From Gammaproteobacteria bacterium (GTDB lineage Bacteria > Pseudomonadota > Gammaproteobacteria > Xanthomonadales > Marinicellaceae): a DNA stretch of 64,000 nucleotides. The position numbers and the translations under genes are program-made. The notes beneath the pieces were generated by a model. The model was given only the letters and a program-made list of their open reading frames with translations. It was not told the DNA's origin and searched no databases. Below are positions 55,509 through 64,000 of the stretch, in pieces; the stretch's first letter is position 1, and each line of letters opens with the position of its first letter. The stretch spans positions 62,001 to 126,000 of the forward strand of contig JAWLAO010000005.1 of NCBI GenBank assembly GCA_041395445.1, in the 5' to 3' direction.

Positions 55509-55994
55509 ATGTTCAAACTCATTTACACCAAAGAAAATATCCTGAAAGGAGTCGTTCTTTATAGTGTATTTGATGCCATTTCTGCGATTATCTTAGGAGA
55601 GTTTTCTTTCCAAAGGCTTTTGGGAATGATGTTTTTAGGAGGTACATTTTATGCTTTTGAGATTCCAAGTTATTTCGCATGGATAGAAAAAAAATCTGAG
55701 CAGTACCCAATAAAAAGACGACCATTCGTCAAAACTCTTTACGCACTCGCTTATTTCAACCCTTTGTGGATTGCCAGACATTTGATTGTTATAGATTTAT
55801 TAACTTTTGGAACAATCAATCCTGATATTTTAAATATTTCTTATAAATCATTTCTGTTTAATATTCCTCTTTCATTTTTAGGAAATTTCATAATACAAAA
55901 CCTGGTTCATTTACAATTCCGTTATGTGGCTAGCGCCATTTTTTCAGGATTGATGGCGATTTATTATGCTTTTGCCAAGGTGTTGTTTGGATGA
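55509..55994 (+). CDS. Membrane protein of unknown function
   Basis: A 161-residue protein with about four hydrophobic segments (VVLYSVFDAISAIILGEF, LLGMMFLGGTFYAFEIPSYF, SFLFNIPLSFLGNFIIQN, VASAIFSGLMAIYYAFAKVLF). No family recognised. It overlaps the XdhC-like gene by 4 bp (ATGA), so the two are translationally coupled and probably work together. Confidence 0.65.
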   Translation: MFKLIYTKENILKGVVLYSVFDAISAIILGEFSFQRLLGMMFLGGTFYAFEIPSYFAWIEKKSEQYPIKRRPFVKTLYALAYFNPLWIARHLIVIDLLTFGTINPDILNISYKSFLFNIPLSFLGNFIIQNLVHLQFRYVASAIFSGLMAIYYAFAKVLFG

Positions 55995-56914
55995 GTTTTT
56001 GGCATCGAATCCATCAAATTTTAGCGGCTAATCAGAATTTATATCTTTTGACAGTGGTTGAGTCCACAGGAAGCGCTCCCGGAAAATCTGGCTTTAAAAT
56101 GATTGTTGCAGGAAATGGTGAGTTATTCGGTACTATTGGCGGCGGAATTATGGAATATAATTTGGTTGAAAGAGCAAAAGAAAATCTAAAAAGCTCTCTG
56201 TTTCAATCTTTTATTGTTAAACAAGTTCATCAAAAACACGATAAAAATAGTTCCGGAATGATTTGCTCCGGCTCTCAAACGATCTCATTTGTTCCATTGC
56301 TTGAAAAAAACTTATCTGCGATTGAACAATGTCTCAATCAAGAACAAATGATTGAACTGAGTTCGTACGGTTTTTCAATCATCAATTTTGAGAATCAATC
56401 AGGGTTTGAAAATGTTTCTGAGAACGATTGGTATTATCGTGAACTTATTAATCACAAACCAAAAGTTCATATTTTCGGGGCAGGGCATGTGAGTTTTGCA
56501 ACCTCTGAGCTATTGTCTAAACTGAATTTTGATCTGCATTTATACGATAACAGGGAAAATATCAATACATTCGATAATAACCATTTTGTCTCCGAGAAAT
56601 CTATTATTGATTACAAAACAATCAATCAGTATATTGAAGTTAAAGAAAAAGACTATGTGTTAATAATGACACACAAATTTTTTGAAGATAAATTAATATT
56701 GTCACAACTTATCAGTCAAACTGTGAAGTATTTGGGCGTATTAGGCAGTAAAAGTAAAATGCAGGCTTTATTTTCCGAGCTGACCAATGAAGGATTTAGC
56801 AAAACACAATTAGAACAAATTAATACTCCGATTGGTTTGAGTATCAATAGCGAAACGACTGATGAAATCGCTGTGAGTATTGCTGCGGAATTGATTAAAG
56901 TTAAGAATAGTTGA
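55991..56914 (+). CDS. XdhC/CoxI family protein
   Basis: A 307-residue protein with the two XdhC halves: an N-terminal segment with TVVESTGSAPGKSGFKMIV, GTIGGGIMEYNLV and the molybdenum-cofactor-related SGMICSGSQTI, and a C-terminal Rossmann domain with HIFGAGHVSFATSELLSKL, YLGVLGSKSKMQALF, and INTPIGLSI. In known systems XdhC binds and sulfurates Mo cofactor for xanthine dehydrogenase. No such enzyme is in this window, so its client is elsewhere or different. Confidence 0.88.
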   Translation: MSFWHRIHQILAANQNLYLLTVVESTGSAPGKSGFKMIVAGNGELFGTIGGGIMEYNLVERAKENLKSSLFQSFIVKQVHQKHDKNSSGMICSGSQTISFVPLLEKNLSAIEQCLNQEQMIELSSYGFSIINFENQSGFENVSENDWYYRELINHKPKVHIFGAGHVSFATSELLSKLNFDLHLYDNRENINTFDNNHFVSEKSIIDYKTINQYIEVKEKDYVLIMTHKFFEDKLILSQLISQTVKYLGVLGSKSKMQALFSELTNEGFSKTQLEQINTPIGLSINSETTDEIAVSIAAELIKVKNS

Positions 56915-56919
56915 GTTAA

Positions 56920-58101
56920 TCAACTATCGCATTTAGCGACAATTTCGTTGAGAAGCTTTTTGTTTAATGTCCCTAGATACTGTCTGGATTCCGTATTTTT
57001 ACAATCAAATTCGGTCAGAATCTGAATATACATATTTTCAGCATTCTTCAACTGTTTGGTGCGGAGAAATGACTTTGCAGCAGCTAATTTATCAACCATT
57101 TCCAGTTCCTGCTCCGGTGTGAGATTTGTTTGTTTCACTTCAACTTTTTCTTGAGAAAGATACCAAAAACCAATTCCGGCAACGCCAACTGCAATGATTG
57201 CCAATAAAATATAAACCAGCAAATTATTTGACTTAGCGGGAGTGGCTTGAGTGAGTGGTATAAACCCTTGAGTGGTGTTAGAACCTTGTCTTTCAAGACG
57301 TTTGATCCATTTATCCAGAATTAAAGTCAATTGATCGGCCGATTGATAACGATCGTCCGGATCTTTAGCCAATAACCTATCAAGAATGGGTTGCAGCGCT
57401 GATTTCTCTTCTGGAAGTGGAGGTGGAGGCTCGTGTACATGAGCATAACTAATGGCAAATGTGTCATCACCTTCAAAAAGTTTTCTGCCAATCAGCATTT
57501 CATACATGACAACGCCCAAAGCATACAAATCAGAGCGTTCGTCGATTTCTTTGCCTAAAGCTCTTTCCGGACTCATATAATGTGGTGTTCCTACGACGGC
57601 ACCAACACGGGTGAACTCACTGGTTTTTCCCTGAGCTTTGGCAATACCAAAATCCAATAATACAGCCTTGCCTTCTTCATTAAACATGATATTTTCAGGC
57701 TTAATGTCGCGATGAAGAGTTTTGCGTTTATGCGAATGAGCCAGAGCACTGCTCATATCTTTCATAATGTGCAAGACTTCCAAATCATCCAGAGTTCCAC
57801 CGCTCAGTTTAGATTTTAAATCGCCACCGGGCAGGATTTCCATTGCCAGATAGTAGTTTTTATCAATAACTCCGCAGGAATAAACCGTAACAATGTTGGG
57901 ATGATTGAATTGAGCAACCGTATCGCCTTCCTGCTTCAAATCTTCGAGAATTTTCGGGTCATTATTGCTTGGCGAAACAATTTTTATCGCAACTTTTCGT
58001 TTAGGCTCTAATTGTTCGCCTAAATAAACTTTAGCCATACCTCCACGGCCAATTTCTTTTATGAGTTTAAAATTTGGAATCTTTAACAGTTCTTCTGTCA
58101 C
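56920..58101 (-). CDS. Membrane Ser/Thr protein kinase (PknB-like)
   Basis: A 393-residue Hanks-type kinase. Glycine loop GRGGMAKV (18-25), lysine K40, HRDIKPEN from 130, DFG 150-152, GTPHYMSPERALG activation end, then one membrane span (about 297-320) and an extracytoplasmic helical domain of about 70 residues ending LNKKLLNEIVAKCDS. All catalytic residues are present. It lacks PASTA repeats. It is a lone gene convergent with XdhC; no phosphatase or FHA partner is next to it. Confidence 0.92.
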   Translation of the reverse strand: MTEELLKIPNFKLIKEIGRGGMAKVYLGEQLEPKRKVAIKIVSPSNNDPKILEDLKQEGDTVAQFNHPNIVTVYSCGVIDKNYYLAMEILPGGDLKSKLSGGTLDDLEVLHIMKDMSSALAHSHKRKTLHRDIKPENIMFNEEGKAVLLDFGIAKAQGKTSEFTRVGAVVGTPHYMSPERALGKEIDERSDLYALGVVMYEMLIGRKLFEGDDTFAISYAHVHEPPPPLPEEKSALQPILDRLLAKDPDDRYQSADQLTLILDKWIKRLERQGSNTTQGFIPLTQATPAKSNNLLVYILLAIIAVGVAGIGFWYLSQEKVEVKQTNLTPEQELEMVDKLAAAKSFLRTKQLKNAENMYIQILTEFDCKNTESRQYLGTLNKKLLNEIVAKCDS

Positions 58102-58262
58102 AATGAGGTTTCCCGATAATGATACTATTTCGAATAAAAAACTTTGAAAATTCTAACATTATAAAATTGGAATGCCAAATATATTACCAGAGTTACAAAT
58201 TTATTAGTCATAATTTGAAAATGGCATGATAGAATGGATTTTCAGAAGAGTTTGGGTACAGA

Positions 58263-59708
58263 ATGTTTAACTATTTTGACAATCAGAAAGAGTTCATGCG
58301 TAAGGTGGATACGGCCTGGTTGCGTATGGAATCACCGTCCAATCTGATGATGATAACCGGCATGATGTTTCTCGATAAACTCCCGGATTATGATGACTTT
58401 CTTGAAATGGTCAGGAATAACTTCCTCAGTTTCAGACGCTTTCGTCAAAAAGCAGTTATGAATTCGACCGGAACCTATTGGCAGGATGATGAATTTTTCG
58501 ATATCAAAGGTCATGTTCGCCGAGTCGCATTACCCGGAAGTGCTGATTATGCAGAATTACAGGATTTTGTTAGTGACTTGGCATCTTCTCCATTGGATAA
58601 ATCCAAACCGTTGTGGCAGTTTCATATTGTTGAAAATTATGAAAAAGGACCGGTTGTAGTCATTCGTATTCATCATTGTTATGCTGACGGCATTGCTTTG
58701 ATTCAAGTGCTGTTATCCATGACCAGCATTAATAGAGAAAAAAGTCTAGCGCTCCGACCCGACAGCAAAAACAAAGAACACCACCGTAAACTGGGAATGG
58801 TCAGAAGTTTTGTTGACCCTGCAAAAAAACAATTTAATAACTCATTGAAATTACTTGAAAAATTCAAGGATATTGGCATTGAAGCGATTCAAAATCCGGA
58901 ACTTTTGGAAAAAGGAGCTTCTGAAGTTATTGATATTGTTGGCGAGTTATATAATGCTTTAACTTTACCCGATGATCCGCAAACAGTTTTCAAGTCGCAA
59001 TTGAGCGTTCGTAAAAATGCGGCATGGGCTGACTCTATTTGTTTGGGAAAAGTCAAAGCAATCGCCTATGCAACCGGCACTACAGTCAATGACGTTTTGA
59101 TTTCTAATTTGGCAGGAGCTTTGCGTGAATACATGCTGGATGTCGGCGAAGATCCCGATGATGTAGTGATTAACGCAACTGTTCCTGTGAATTTAAGACC
59201 TTTGGAACATGCTAAAAATTTAGGTAATCATTTTGGTCTTGTGTTTTTAAAATTGCCGATCTTCGAGGAAAATCCGTTGAAACGTCTCGAATATGTTCAC
59301 AATGAGATGAATGAGCTGAAAAAATCCAAACAAGCCATTGTTTCATTCGGGTTGCTGAGTGCCATTGGTTTAGCACCCGAAGCGATTCAAAACATGATGT
59401 TGAATTTATTTTCCAAAAAAGCAACAACCGTTTTAACCAATGTTCCCGGACCTCAGGTTCCATTGTATATTGCCGGAAGCCGTGTTGAAAAAATGATGTT
59501 CTGGGTTCCGCAAAACGGCACTATCGGCATGGGAATTAGTATTTTGTCTTATAACGGAAAAGTCGAATTCGGTTTGATTGTTGACAAAAACCTAGTCTCA
59601 GACCCGCAAAACGTCATCAAGGAATTTCCCAATCAGTTTGATAACCTTCTTGATGCTATGATGATGCACCCTTGGGACGGCGAGATTCATCCTGAAATTT
59701 TGGAATAA
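58263..59708 (+). CDS. Wax ester synthase / diacylglycerol acyltransferase family protein
   Basis: A 481-residue WS/DGAT-type enzyme joining acyl-CoA to a fatty alcohol or diacylglycerol. The active-site motif HHCYADG is at residues 137-143 (HHxxxDG). Later conserved blocks are NDVLISNLAGALREYM, NLGNHFGLVFLKLP and TNVPGPQVPLYIAG. Intact and of normal length, so neutral lipid storage is possible; relatives also act in other acyl transfers. It stands alone between the kinase and rsmE. Confidence 0.9.
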   Translation: MFNYFDNQKEFMRKVDTAWLRMESPSNLMMITGMMFLDKLPDYDDFLEMVRNNFLSFRRFRQKAVMNSTGTYWQDDEFFDIKGHVRRVALPGSADYAELQDFVSDLASSPLDKSKPLWQFHIVENYEKGPVVVIRIHHCYADGIALIQVLLSMTSINREKSLALRPDSKNKEHHRKLGMVRSFVDPAKKQFNNSLKLLEKFKDIGIEAIQNPELLEKGASEVIDIVGELYNALTLPDDPQTVFKSQLSVRKNAAWADSICLGKVKAIAYATGTTVNDVLISNLAGALREYMLDVGEDPDDVVINATVPVNLRPLEHAKNLGNHFGLVFLKLPIFEENPLKRLEYVHNEMNELKKSKQAIVSFGLLSAIGLAPEAIQNMMLNLFSKKATTVLTNVPGPQVPLYIAGSRVEKMMFWVPQNGTIGMGISILSYNGKVEFGLIVDKNLVSDPQNVIKEFPNQFDNLLDAMMMHPWDGEIHPEILE

Positions 59709-60437
59709 CTAAACAAAATCTCCCCATAAACTGTGAATCGCTGCCAAAATAGCAGGTGCTACGGTTTCTGTTCGCAAAATTCTTTGGCCGAATTGAATTG
59801 GAGTTAAGCCTGTTGATTCCAGTTGTTGTAAATCTTTCGGAGACCAGCCACCTTCGGGACCAACAACAATGTCAAATTTTTGCCATTGCAGTTTTGCCAG
59901 CTCTGAAATAGTTCGGCTTTTTTCCGGTTCGAGTAAAATTCCTTTGCGTTGTTGATTGCAATATTCTGCTAAGCTGATGGGATTACAAATTTCAGGAATA
60001 TCGGGACGATAACTCTGCTCACTGGCATTAATTGCAATGCTTTGCCAGTGTTTGAGTTTTTTCTCTACACGATTAGCTGGAAGTTTAACTTCACAAAATT
60101 CGCTGAAAATTGGTATGATTTTGTGGATGCCAAGTTCGGTGGCTTTTTGTACGGTGTAATCCATGCGTTCGCCTTTACTCAGACTTTGCACTAACGTGAT
60201 TTCCAGCTTTGATTTTGGATTTGGAGCTACTTCATTGATAAATTTTGCCTGTATTCCTTTTTTGCTAATTTCTTGAATCTCAATGGAATATTCTTTACCA
60301 ACATTGTTGAAAAAGTTGATTTGTTGTCCAATCTTAATGCGCAATACATTACGCAGATAATGAGCTTGATCGCCCTCTATGAATATCTGATTGCCGCTTT
60401 CAGTTGTTTCAGGATAATAAATTCTTATCAATCGCAT
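59709..60437 (-). CDS. rsmE: 16S rRNA m3U1498 methyltransferase
   Basis: A 242-residue SPOUT methyltransferase. LVQSLSKGERMDYTVQKATELGIHKIIP, then the SAM knot with FDIVVGPEGGWSPKDL and FGQRILRTETVAPAIL. It starts at ATG 60437 and ends against the acyltransferase stop (convergent, no gap). Confidence 0.95.
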   Translation of the reverse strand: MRLIRIYYPETTESGNQIFIEGDQAHYLRNVLRIKIGQQINFFNNVGKEYSIEIQEISKKGIQAKFINEVAPNPKSKLEITLVQSLSKGERMDYTVQKATELGIHKIIPIFSEFCEVKLPANRVEKKLKHWQSIAINASEQSYRPDIPEICNPISLAEYCNQQRKGILLEPEKSRTISELAKLQWQKFDIVVGPEGGWSPKDLQQLESTGLTPIQFGQRILRTETVAPAILAAIHSLWGDFV

Positions 60438-60521
60438 GGGTTTAGAATCTCTGAGAATTAATAAATGTAAAAAATATGGAAGTGATTATACAGCTTTTAT
60501 GATTTGCAATATAATGCAGAG

Positions 60522-61280
60522 ATGAAAATTTTCCTGATACTTTTATCTTCCTTGCTTATATCGGCGTGTACTCCAAGCAATTCTGTATATGTTCGGAAAG
60601 ATATTTTAGATGAAAACCACAAGATTTCTGAGATTTTAATTGTAGTTGAATATCTCAATATGAAAGAAAACTTGGATGGCAGTTTTACATTTAGTGAAGA
60701 TGTTAATTTAATCAACCAGGATGAAATATACAATCTGATTTCAGGTGTTTTAAAGGATAAAGGTTATCCCGTTTCTTCGGCCTATCTGAAATCCAGCGGT
60801 TTTATTATGGATCGTTCGGTTGTTGTCAGGCATTATTACAACGGAAAGAAAGAAAACAAAATGATTTCTCCACCTTTTATCCTCAGAAGTTTTAATCTGG
60901 ATGAATCTGTTATTCAGGGCTTGGAAATTTTGATGTATGAACTGAATAAACCGGTGAGTCGTGTTCTTGAAGATTATCGGGCAAATATTTACAACAACTA
61001 TCTGGAAGTAATGCCGATGATTGATTTGCCGGATGATACAGCCATTCTGTTGGTTGAATCCTACAGACCTAAAAACGCTTTCATGGGAAGTTTTGATGTG
61101 GGATTCGGAGTAGGGAATTCAGGTGCTTCAATGGGTTTGTACAATCGTCCGTATAAGCCCAAAACAGAAGTGTTTTTTATTCACAAAGGAAGTGGAGATT
61201 TATTATGGTCGAATCAAACGAGTCTATTGGGAGAAGAAAATAAAGAAAAGTTTTTCCAGACTTTTCCGACTCGGCAATAA
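60522..61280 (+). CDS. Predicted lipoprotein of unknown function
   Basis: About 252 residues with a lipoprotein signal (FLILLSSLLISAC, lipobox ISAC). The mature part contains two related alpha/beta stretches and a glycine-rich loop FDVGFGVGNSGASMGLYNRP followed by VFFIHKGSGDLLWSNQTS, reminiscent of DUF4136-type lipoproteins but not assigned. The start is placed at ATG 60522, six codons after the first possible one, so that the signal is at the N-terminus. Confidence 0.6.
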   Translation: MKIFLILLSSLLISACTPSNSVYVRKDILDENHKISEILIVVEYLNMKENLDGSFTFSEDVNLINQDEIYNLISGVLKDKGYPVSSAYLKSSGFIMDRSVVVRHYYNGKKENKMISPPFILRSFNLDESVIQGLEILMYELNKPVSRVLEDYRANIYNNYLEVMPMIDLPDDTAILLVESYRPKNAFMGSFDVGFGVGNSGASMGLYNRPYKPKTEVFFIHKGSGDLLWSNQTSLLGEENKEKFFQTFPTRQ

Positions 61281-61294
61281 TTAGCAAAGGTCTC

Positions 61295-61552
61295 TCATGT
61301 GTATTTCAATACATTCTTGACAGGATCAGGTGGAAACTGCAAATAATAACCGTTTTCCGATAAGGATTGTTTCACTTTTTGGATATCGGCTTGAGCCAAT
61401 TGAAAGCGACTGTTCAAATCTAATTCCATCACATGTGTATATTTGCCAACGAGTTTGAGCAATTCAGGTTGTAAATCCTCAATTTGTTCATTATTGCTAA
61501 GATAAATGTACAAACCTTCCTTTGTGTCGGAACGATAGATTTGACAAATCAT
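61295..61552 (-). CDS. ycgL: YcgL domain protein
   Basis: An 85-residue protein of the YcgL family, recognised by its start MICQIYRSDTKEGLYIYL and by ADIQKVKQSLSENGYYLQFPPDP. Function unknown in the family. It overlaps the glmS stop by 4 bp (ATGA), so it is translationally coupled to it; this neighbour differs from the usual minCDE-linked location. Confidence 0.88.
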   Translation of the reverse strand: MICQIYRSDTKEGLYIYLSNNEQIEDLQPELLKLVGKYTHVMELDLNSRFQLAQADIQKVKQSLSENGYYLQFPPDPVKNVLKYT

Positions 61553-63381
61553 TCGACAGTCACCGATTTTGCCAGATTTCTGGGCTGATCCACATCGTGT
61601 CCTAACAATAAAGCAACGTGATAGGAAAGTAGTTGCAATGGAATATTAAAAACAATCGGTGAAATAAATTCACCACTGGCTTCTAATTCAATCAAGTGCA
61701 AATCATTTTTATTTAAACCATGATTTCCTTTATGATCAACAAATACAAAAAGCTCTCCACCTCTGGCACGAACTTCTTCAATATTGGATTTGAGTTTTTC
61801 CAGCAAAGTATCATTCGGACAAACAGCAATCACCGGCATATCTTTATCAACCAGTGCCAATGGACCGTGTTTGAGCTCTCCGGCGGGATAACCTTCGGCA
61901 TGAATATAGGAAATTTCCTTGAGTTTTAAAGCACCTTCCAAAGCAATTGGATAATGCACTCCACGACCTAGAAATAAAGCACTGCTGCGGTGAGATATTT
62001 TTTCTGCAATTTTGATAATTTTGTCATTTAAAAGCAATGCCTGATTAATCACTCCCGGTAATGTACGAAGTTGTTTGGCAAGATTACATCTTAAGTCAGA
62101 ATCTATACCATTAATCTCTGCAAACTTAAGTGTTAAAAGAGCCAAAACAGACATTTGTGTTGTTAATGCTTTGGTCGACGCCACACCAATTTCAGGTCCG
62201 GCACGTGTCATTAAGCAATAATCACTTTCTCTGTCCAATGTTGAGTTTTGCACATTGCAGATAGCTAAAGTTGCCAGATAATTGTTTTGTTTTTTTGCAA
62301 ATCTTAAAGCAGCGAGTGAATCCGCAGTTTCACCGGATTGCGAAATTGTTAAAAATAAACTGTTTTTTGGAATAACAGGGTTTCTGTAACGATATTCGCT
62401 GGCAATTTCCACTTGGGTAGGGATTCGAGCGATCGATTCCAGCCAATATTTGGCAATTAAGCCGGCATGATAAGATGTTCCACAAGCAATGATATGAATT
62501 TGCTCGACGTCATTCAATATTTTTTCCAGTGAATCTTCAATGAAATCATCACAAACCGCACCATCATACAAACGGTCTTGTAATGTATTGGCAACAGCAG
62601 TTGGTTGTTCATGGATTTCTTTGAGCATATAGTGTTCAAAACCATCTTTGCTCAACGCTTCAGCGGATAACTCTACTGTTTTTAATTCTCGTTCTGTTGG
62701 TTTATCATTTTCATCGTATATTTGGCACCGATCCGGTGTGATTTCGACAATATCTCCTTCTTCAAGATAGTGAAATTGTTTGGTTTCATTGATTAAGGCC
62801 TGAACATCTGAGGCAATGAAATTTTCACCTTGACCCAATCCGACGATGAGGGGACTGCCTTTTCTGGCACCGATAATTGTTTCCGGTTCAGCACTATTTG
62901 TGATTGCGACCGCATACGCACCGTCCAGTTGTCGAATGGCTTTATGGCAGGCTTTTACGAATCCAAATTCCTTTTGGTAATAATGAATCAAATGCACTAA
63001 TGTTTCGGTGTCGGTATCTGATTTAAACTGATAACCTTGTTCTTGGAGCATTTTCTTTAATGGTAAATAGTTTTCAATTATTCCATTGTGAACAACTGCA
63101 ATTGTCTGCTCGGAATCATGCGGGTGAGCGTTATTGTTTGTTGGTTCACCGTGAGTTGCCCAACGGGTGTGTCCGATACCGGAATTTCCTGATACCGGAT
63201 GTTCTTGTAATTCAACGATCAGATTATTGAGTTTGCCTGCTTTTTTACGAATTTCCAGTTCGGAATCAGTATTTATTGCAATCCCGGCTGAGTCATATCC
63301 TCTGTACTCAAGAGTTTTTAATCCGGTTAAAATAATGTCAACAATATTTCGTCTGGCTGATGCCGCAACAATTCCACACAT
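61549..63381 (-). CDS. glmS: Glutamine-fructose-6-phosphate aminotransferase
   Basis: A 610-residue enzyme making glucosamine 6-phosphate for peptidoglycan and LPS. N-terminal glutaminase with nucleophile Cys2 (MCGIVAAS), GIGHTRWATHGEP and HNGIIENY; two SIS domains with ACGTSYHAG, SQSGETADSLAAL and KALTTQMSVL; C-terminal RNLAKSVTVE. Full length. rapZ at 10-11 kb is the regulator of the GlmZ pathway in relatives; whether that circuit exists here is not visible. Confidence 0.97.
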   Translation of the reverse strand: MCGIVAASARRNIVDIILTGLKTLEYRGYDSAGIAINTDSELEIRKKAGKLNNLIVELQEHPVSGNSGIGHTRWATHGEPTNNNAHPHDSEQTIAVVHNGIIENYLPLKKMLQEQGYQFKSDTDTETLVHLIHYYQKEFGFVKACHKAIRQLDGAYAVAITNSAEPETIIGARKGSPLIVGLGQGENFIASDVQALINETKQFHYLEEGDIVEITPDRCQIYDENDKPTERELKTVELSAEALSKDGFEHYMLKEIHEQPTAVANTLQDRLYDGAVCDDFIEDSLEKILNDVEQIHIIACGTSYHAGLIAKYWLESIARIPTQVEIASEYRYRNPVIPKNSLFLTISQSGETADSLAALRFAKKQNNYLATLAICNVQNSTLDRESDYCLMTRAGPEIGVASTKALTTQMSVLALLTLKFAEINGIDSDLRCNLAKQLRTLPGVINQALLLNDKIIKIAEKISHRSSALFLGRGVHYPIALEGALKLKEISYIHAEGYPAGELKHGPLALVDKDMPVIAVCPNDTLLEKLKSNIEEVRARGGELFVFVDHKGNHGLNKNDLHLIELEASGEFISPIVFNIPLQLLSYHVALLLGHDVDQPRNLAKSVTVE

Positions 63382-63695
63382 GAATAGTTCTAAATCTTAA
63401 TTTATCAAGGCAAGCATAATAATTGAAAATAGATAAAATGTCACTTTGTTTTAGGGATGTAATTCAGTATTTAAAAGTGGTAAAAAGTGTTAAGTTTCCT
63501 TAGTTTTGAAACGGTTATCGGTGAAATTATAAAAAAAACATTAATAACTTGTACTGTGAGGCTGGAATAATTGCAAATGAGAATGATTTTGATGTAAGAT
63601 TTCTGCATAAGTGCGATTTTTTCATGCAGTAGTTGTTTTGCATGGGGATTCTGTAATAAAAAAATTGGATAGGTAAAATAATTTTTTCAAATAAA
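63382..63695. other. 314-bp divergent spacer between glmS and a secreted-protein gene
   Basis: No gene is seen. It must hold the glmS promoter (minus strand) and that of the gene at 63696. TAAGATTTCTGCATAAGTG and TAAAATAATTT are AT-rich promoter candidates. A Fur-like palindrome is listed separately. Confidence 0.5.
63578..63592 (+). promoter_or_regulatory. Possible Fur-type operator
   Basis: TGAGAATGATTTTGA is close to the 7-1-7 Fur site TGATAAT-N-ATTATCA (TGAGAAT-G-ATTTTGA, two mismatches). It is about 104 bases upstream of the secreted-protein start. Confidence 0.35.
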
Positions 63696-64000
63696 ATGGT
63701 AAAATCAAAACTACTTTTTGGGGCTCTGGTAGTTGGATTGTCTTCAAACTGTTACGCGTTGCTAACTGATTCTCCACCAGACCCGACCTGGTCAAATATT
63801 GATAATGGGGGAAGTCCTCTATGGATTCCATATACTTTTGCTGGAAGCGCAGCAAGAGATCCAGAAGGTGGGAGTTCTAATGATTTAACATATGGATCGG
63901 CTAGTTTTTCAGCAGATAGTGATATTTCATCCGGCTGGACTAGTGGAGATACTTTGGCTTTTTGTAATCCCGTTGATGCTGTACCTGGTTCATTGGCGGG
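63696..64000 (+). CDS. Start of a secreted protein (cut by window edge)
   Basis: ATG 63696 opens a frame to the window end (about 101 residues). Signal peptide MVKSKLLFGALVVGLSSNCYA, then a Ser/Gly/Asp-rich mature region (DPTWSNIDNGGSPLWIPY, SFSADSDISSGWTSGD) like many exported beta-rich proteins. No family recognised. A Fur-like site upstream hints at iron control. Confidence 0.65.
   Translation, partial: MVKSKLLFGALVVGLSSNCYALLTDSPPDPTWSNIDNGGSPLWIPYTFAGSAARDPEGGSSNDLTYGSASFSADSDISSGWTSGDTLAFCNPVDAVPGSLA

Noticed and set aside
56920..58101. Kinase plus WS/DGAT plus XdhC as one operon
   Set aside because: Strands alternate (+,-,+) and each has its own flanking space, so there is no sign of co-transcription.

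Overview
The window comes from an AT-rich gammaproteobacterium. The evidence is a set of gene orders typical of that class: zapA / 6S RNA / ygfA / rpiA; the kdsD-kdsC-lptC-lptA-lptB-hpf-ptsN-rapZ envelope cluster; miaB-phoH; alaS-csrA-tRNA-Ser-tRNA-Arg; tig-clpP-clpX-lon-hupB-ppiD; and yajC-secD-secF. No rRNA is present, so the genus is not fixed. A secreted-protein tail ending in IFANGFE and the lineage-type secreted proteins recall the Marinicella/Xanthomonadales side of the class, but this is only an inference.

Layout. 1-6.4 kb is accessory: the end of an IS3-type transposase, a tight three-gene operon of zinc-ribbon membrane proteins (the first with a HEXXH metallopeptidase-like domain), and a secreted DNRLRE-type protein broken by two in-frame stops. 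6.5-18.1 kb is mostly housekeeping: a PaaE-like reductase, rpiA, ygfA, 6S RNA, zapA, ygfB, rapZ, ptsN, hpf, the lpt/kds LPS genes, a broken Na+/Ca2+ exchanger, ibaG and a frameshifted murA. rpoN is missing from its usual place between lptB and hpf. 18.2-27.3 kb holds an ABC exporter with a frameshifted permease, envelope proteins, a Nudix hydrolase, miaB and phoH.

27.3-36 kb is a decay zone. Its content matches an acetate-uptake and acetate-activation module: sodium:solute symporter, CrbS-like sensor kinase, CrbR-like LuxR regulator and acetyl-CoA synthetase. Every member is broken: IS3 insertion plus deletion, a deletion that fused kinase and symporter, nonsense codons in kinase and regulator, and two frameshifts in acs. 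Only an intact mechanosensitive-channel gene sits among them. A repeat-rich 650-bp spacer and an IS110-family remnant follow.

36-64 kb is dense and mostly intact: PhyH-like dioxygenase, HAD nucleotidase, alaS, csrA, six tRNAs, tig, clpP, clpX, lon, hupB, two more tRNAs, ppiD, coq7, yajC-secD-secF, an orphan XdhC protein, a membrane Ser/Thr kinase, a WS/DGAT-like acyltransferase, rsmE, ycgL and glmS, and finally the start of a secreted protein behind a possible Fur site. Between csrA and tRNA-Ser lies a 126-bp string of small hairpins, some with GGA loops, flanked by an exact 25-bp copy of the tRNA-Ser 5' end. It is a candidate CsrA-binding RNA and the most novel non-coding signal seen here.

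The frameshifts (murA, the exchanger, the ABC permease, acs) mostly fall in short mononucleotide runs, so base-calling error must be excluded for them. The four in-frame nonsense codons and the deletions are not of that type and point to real gene loss.
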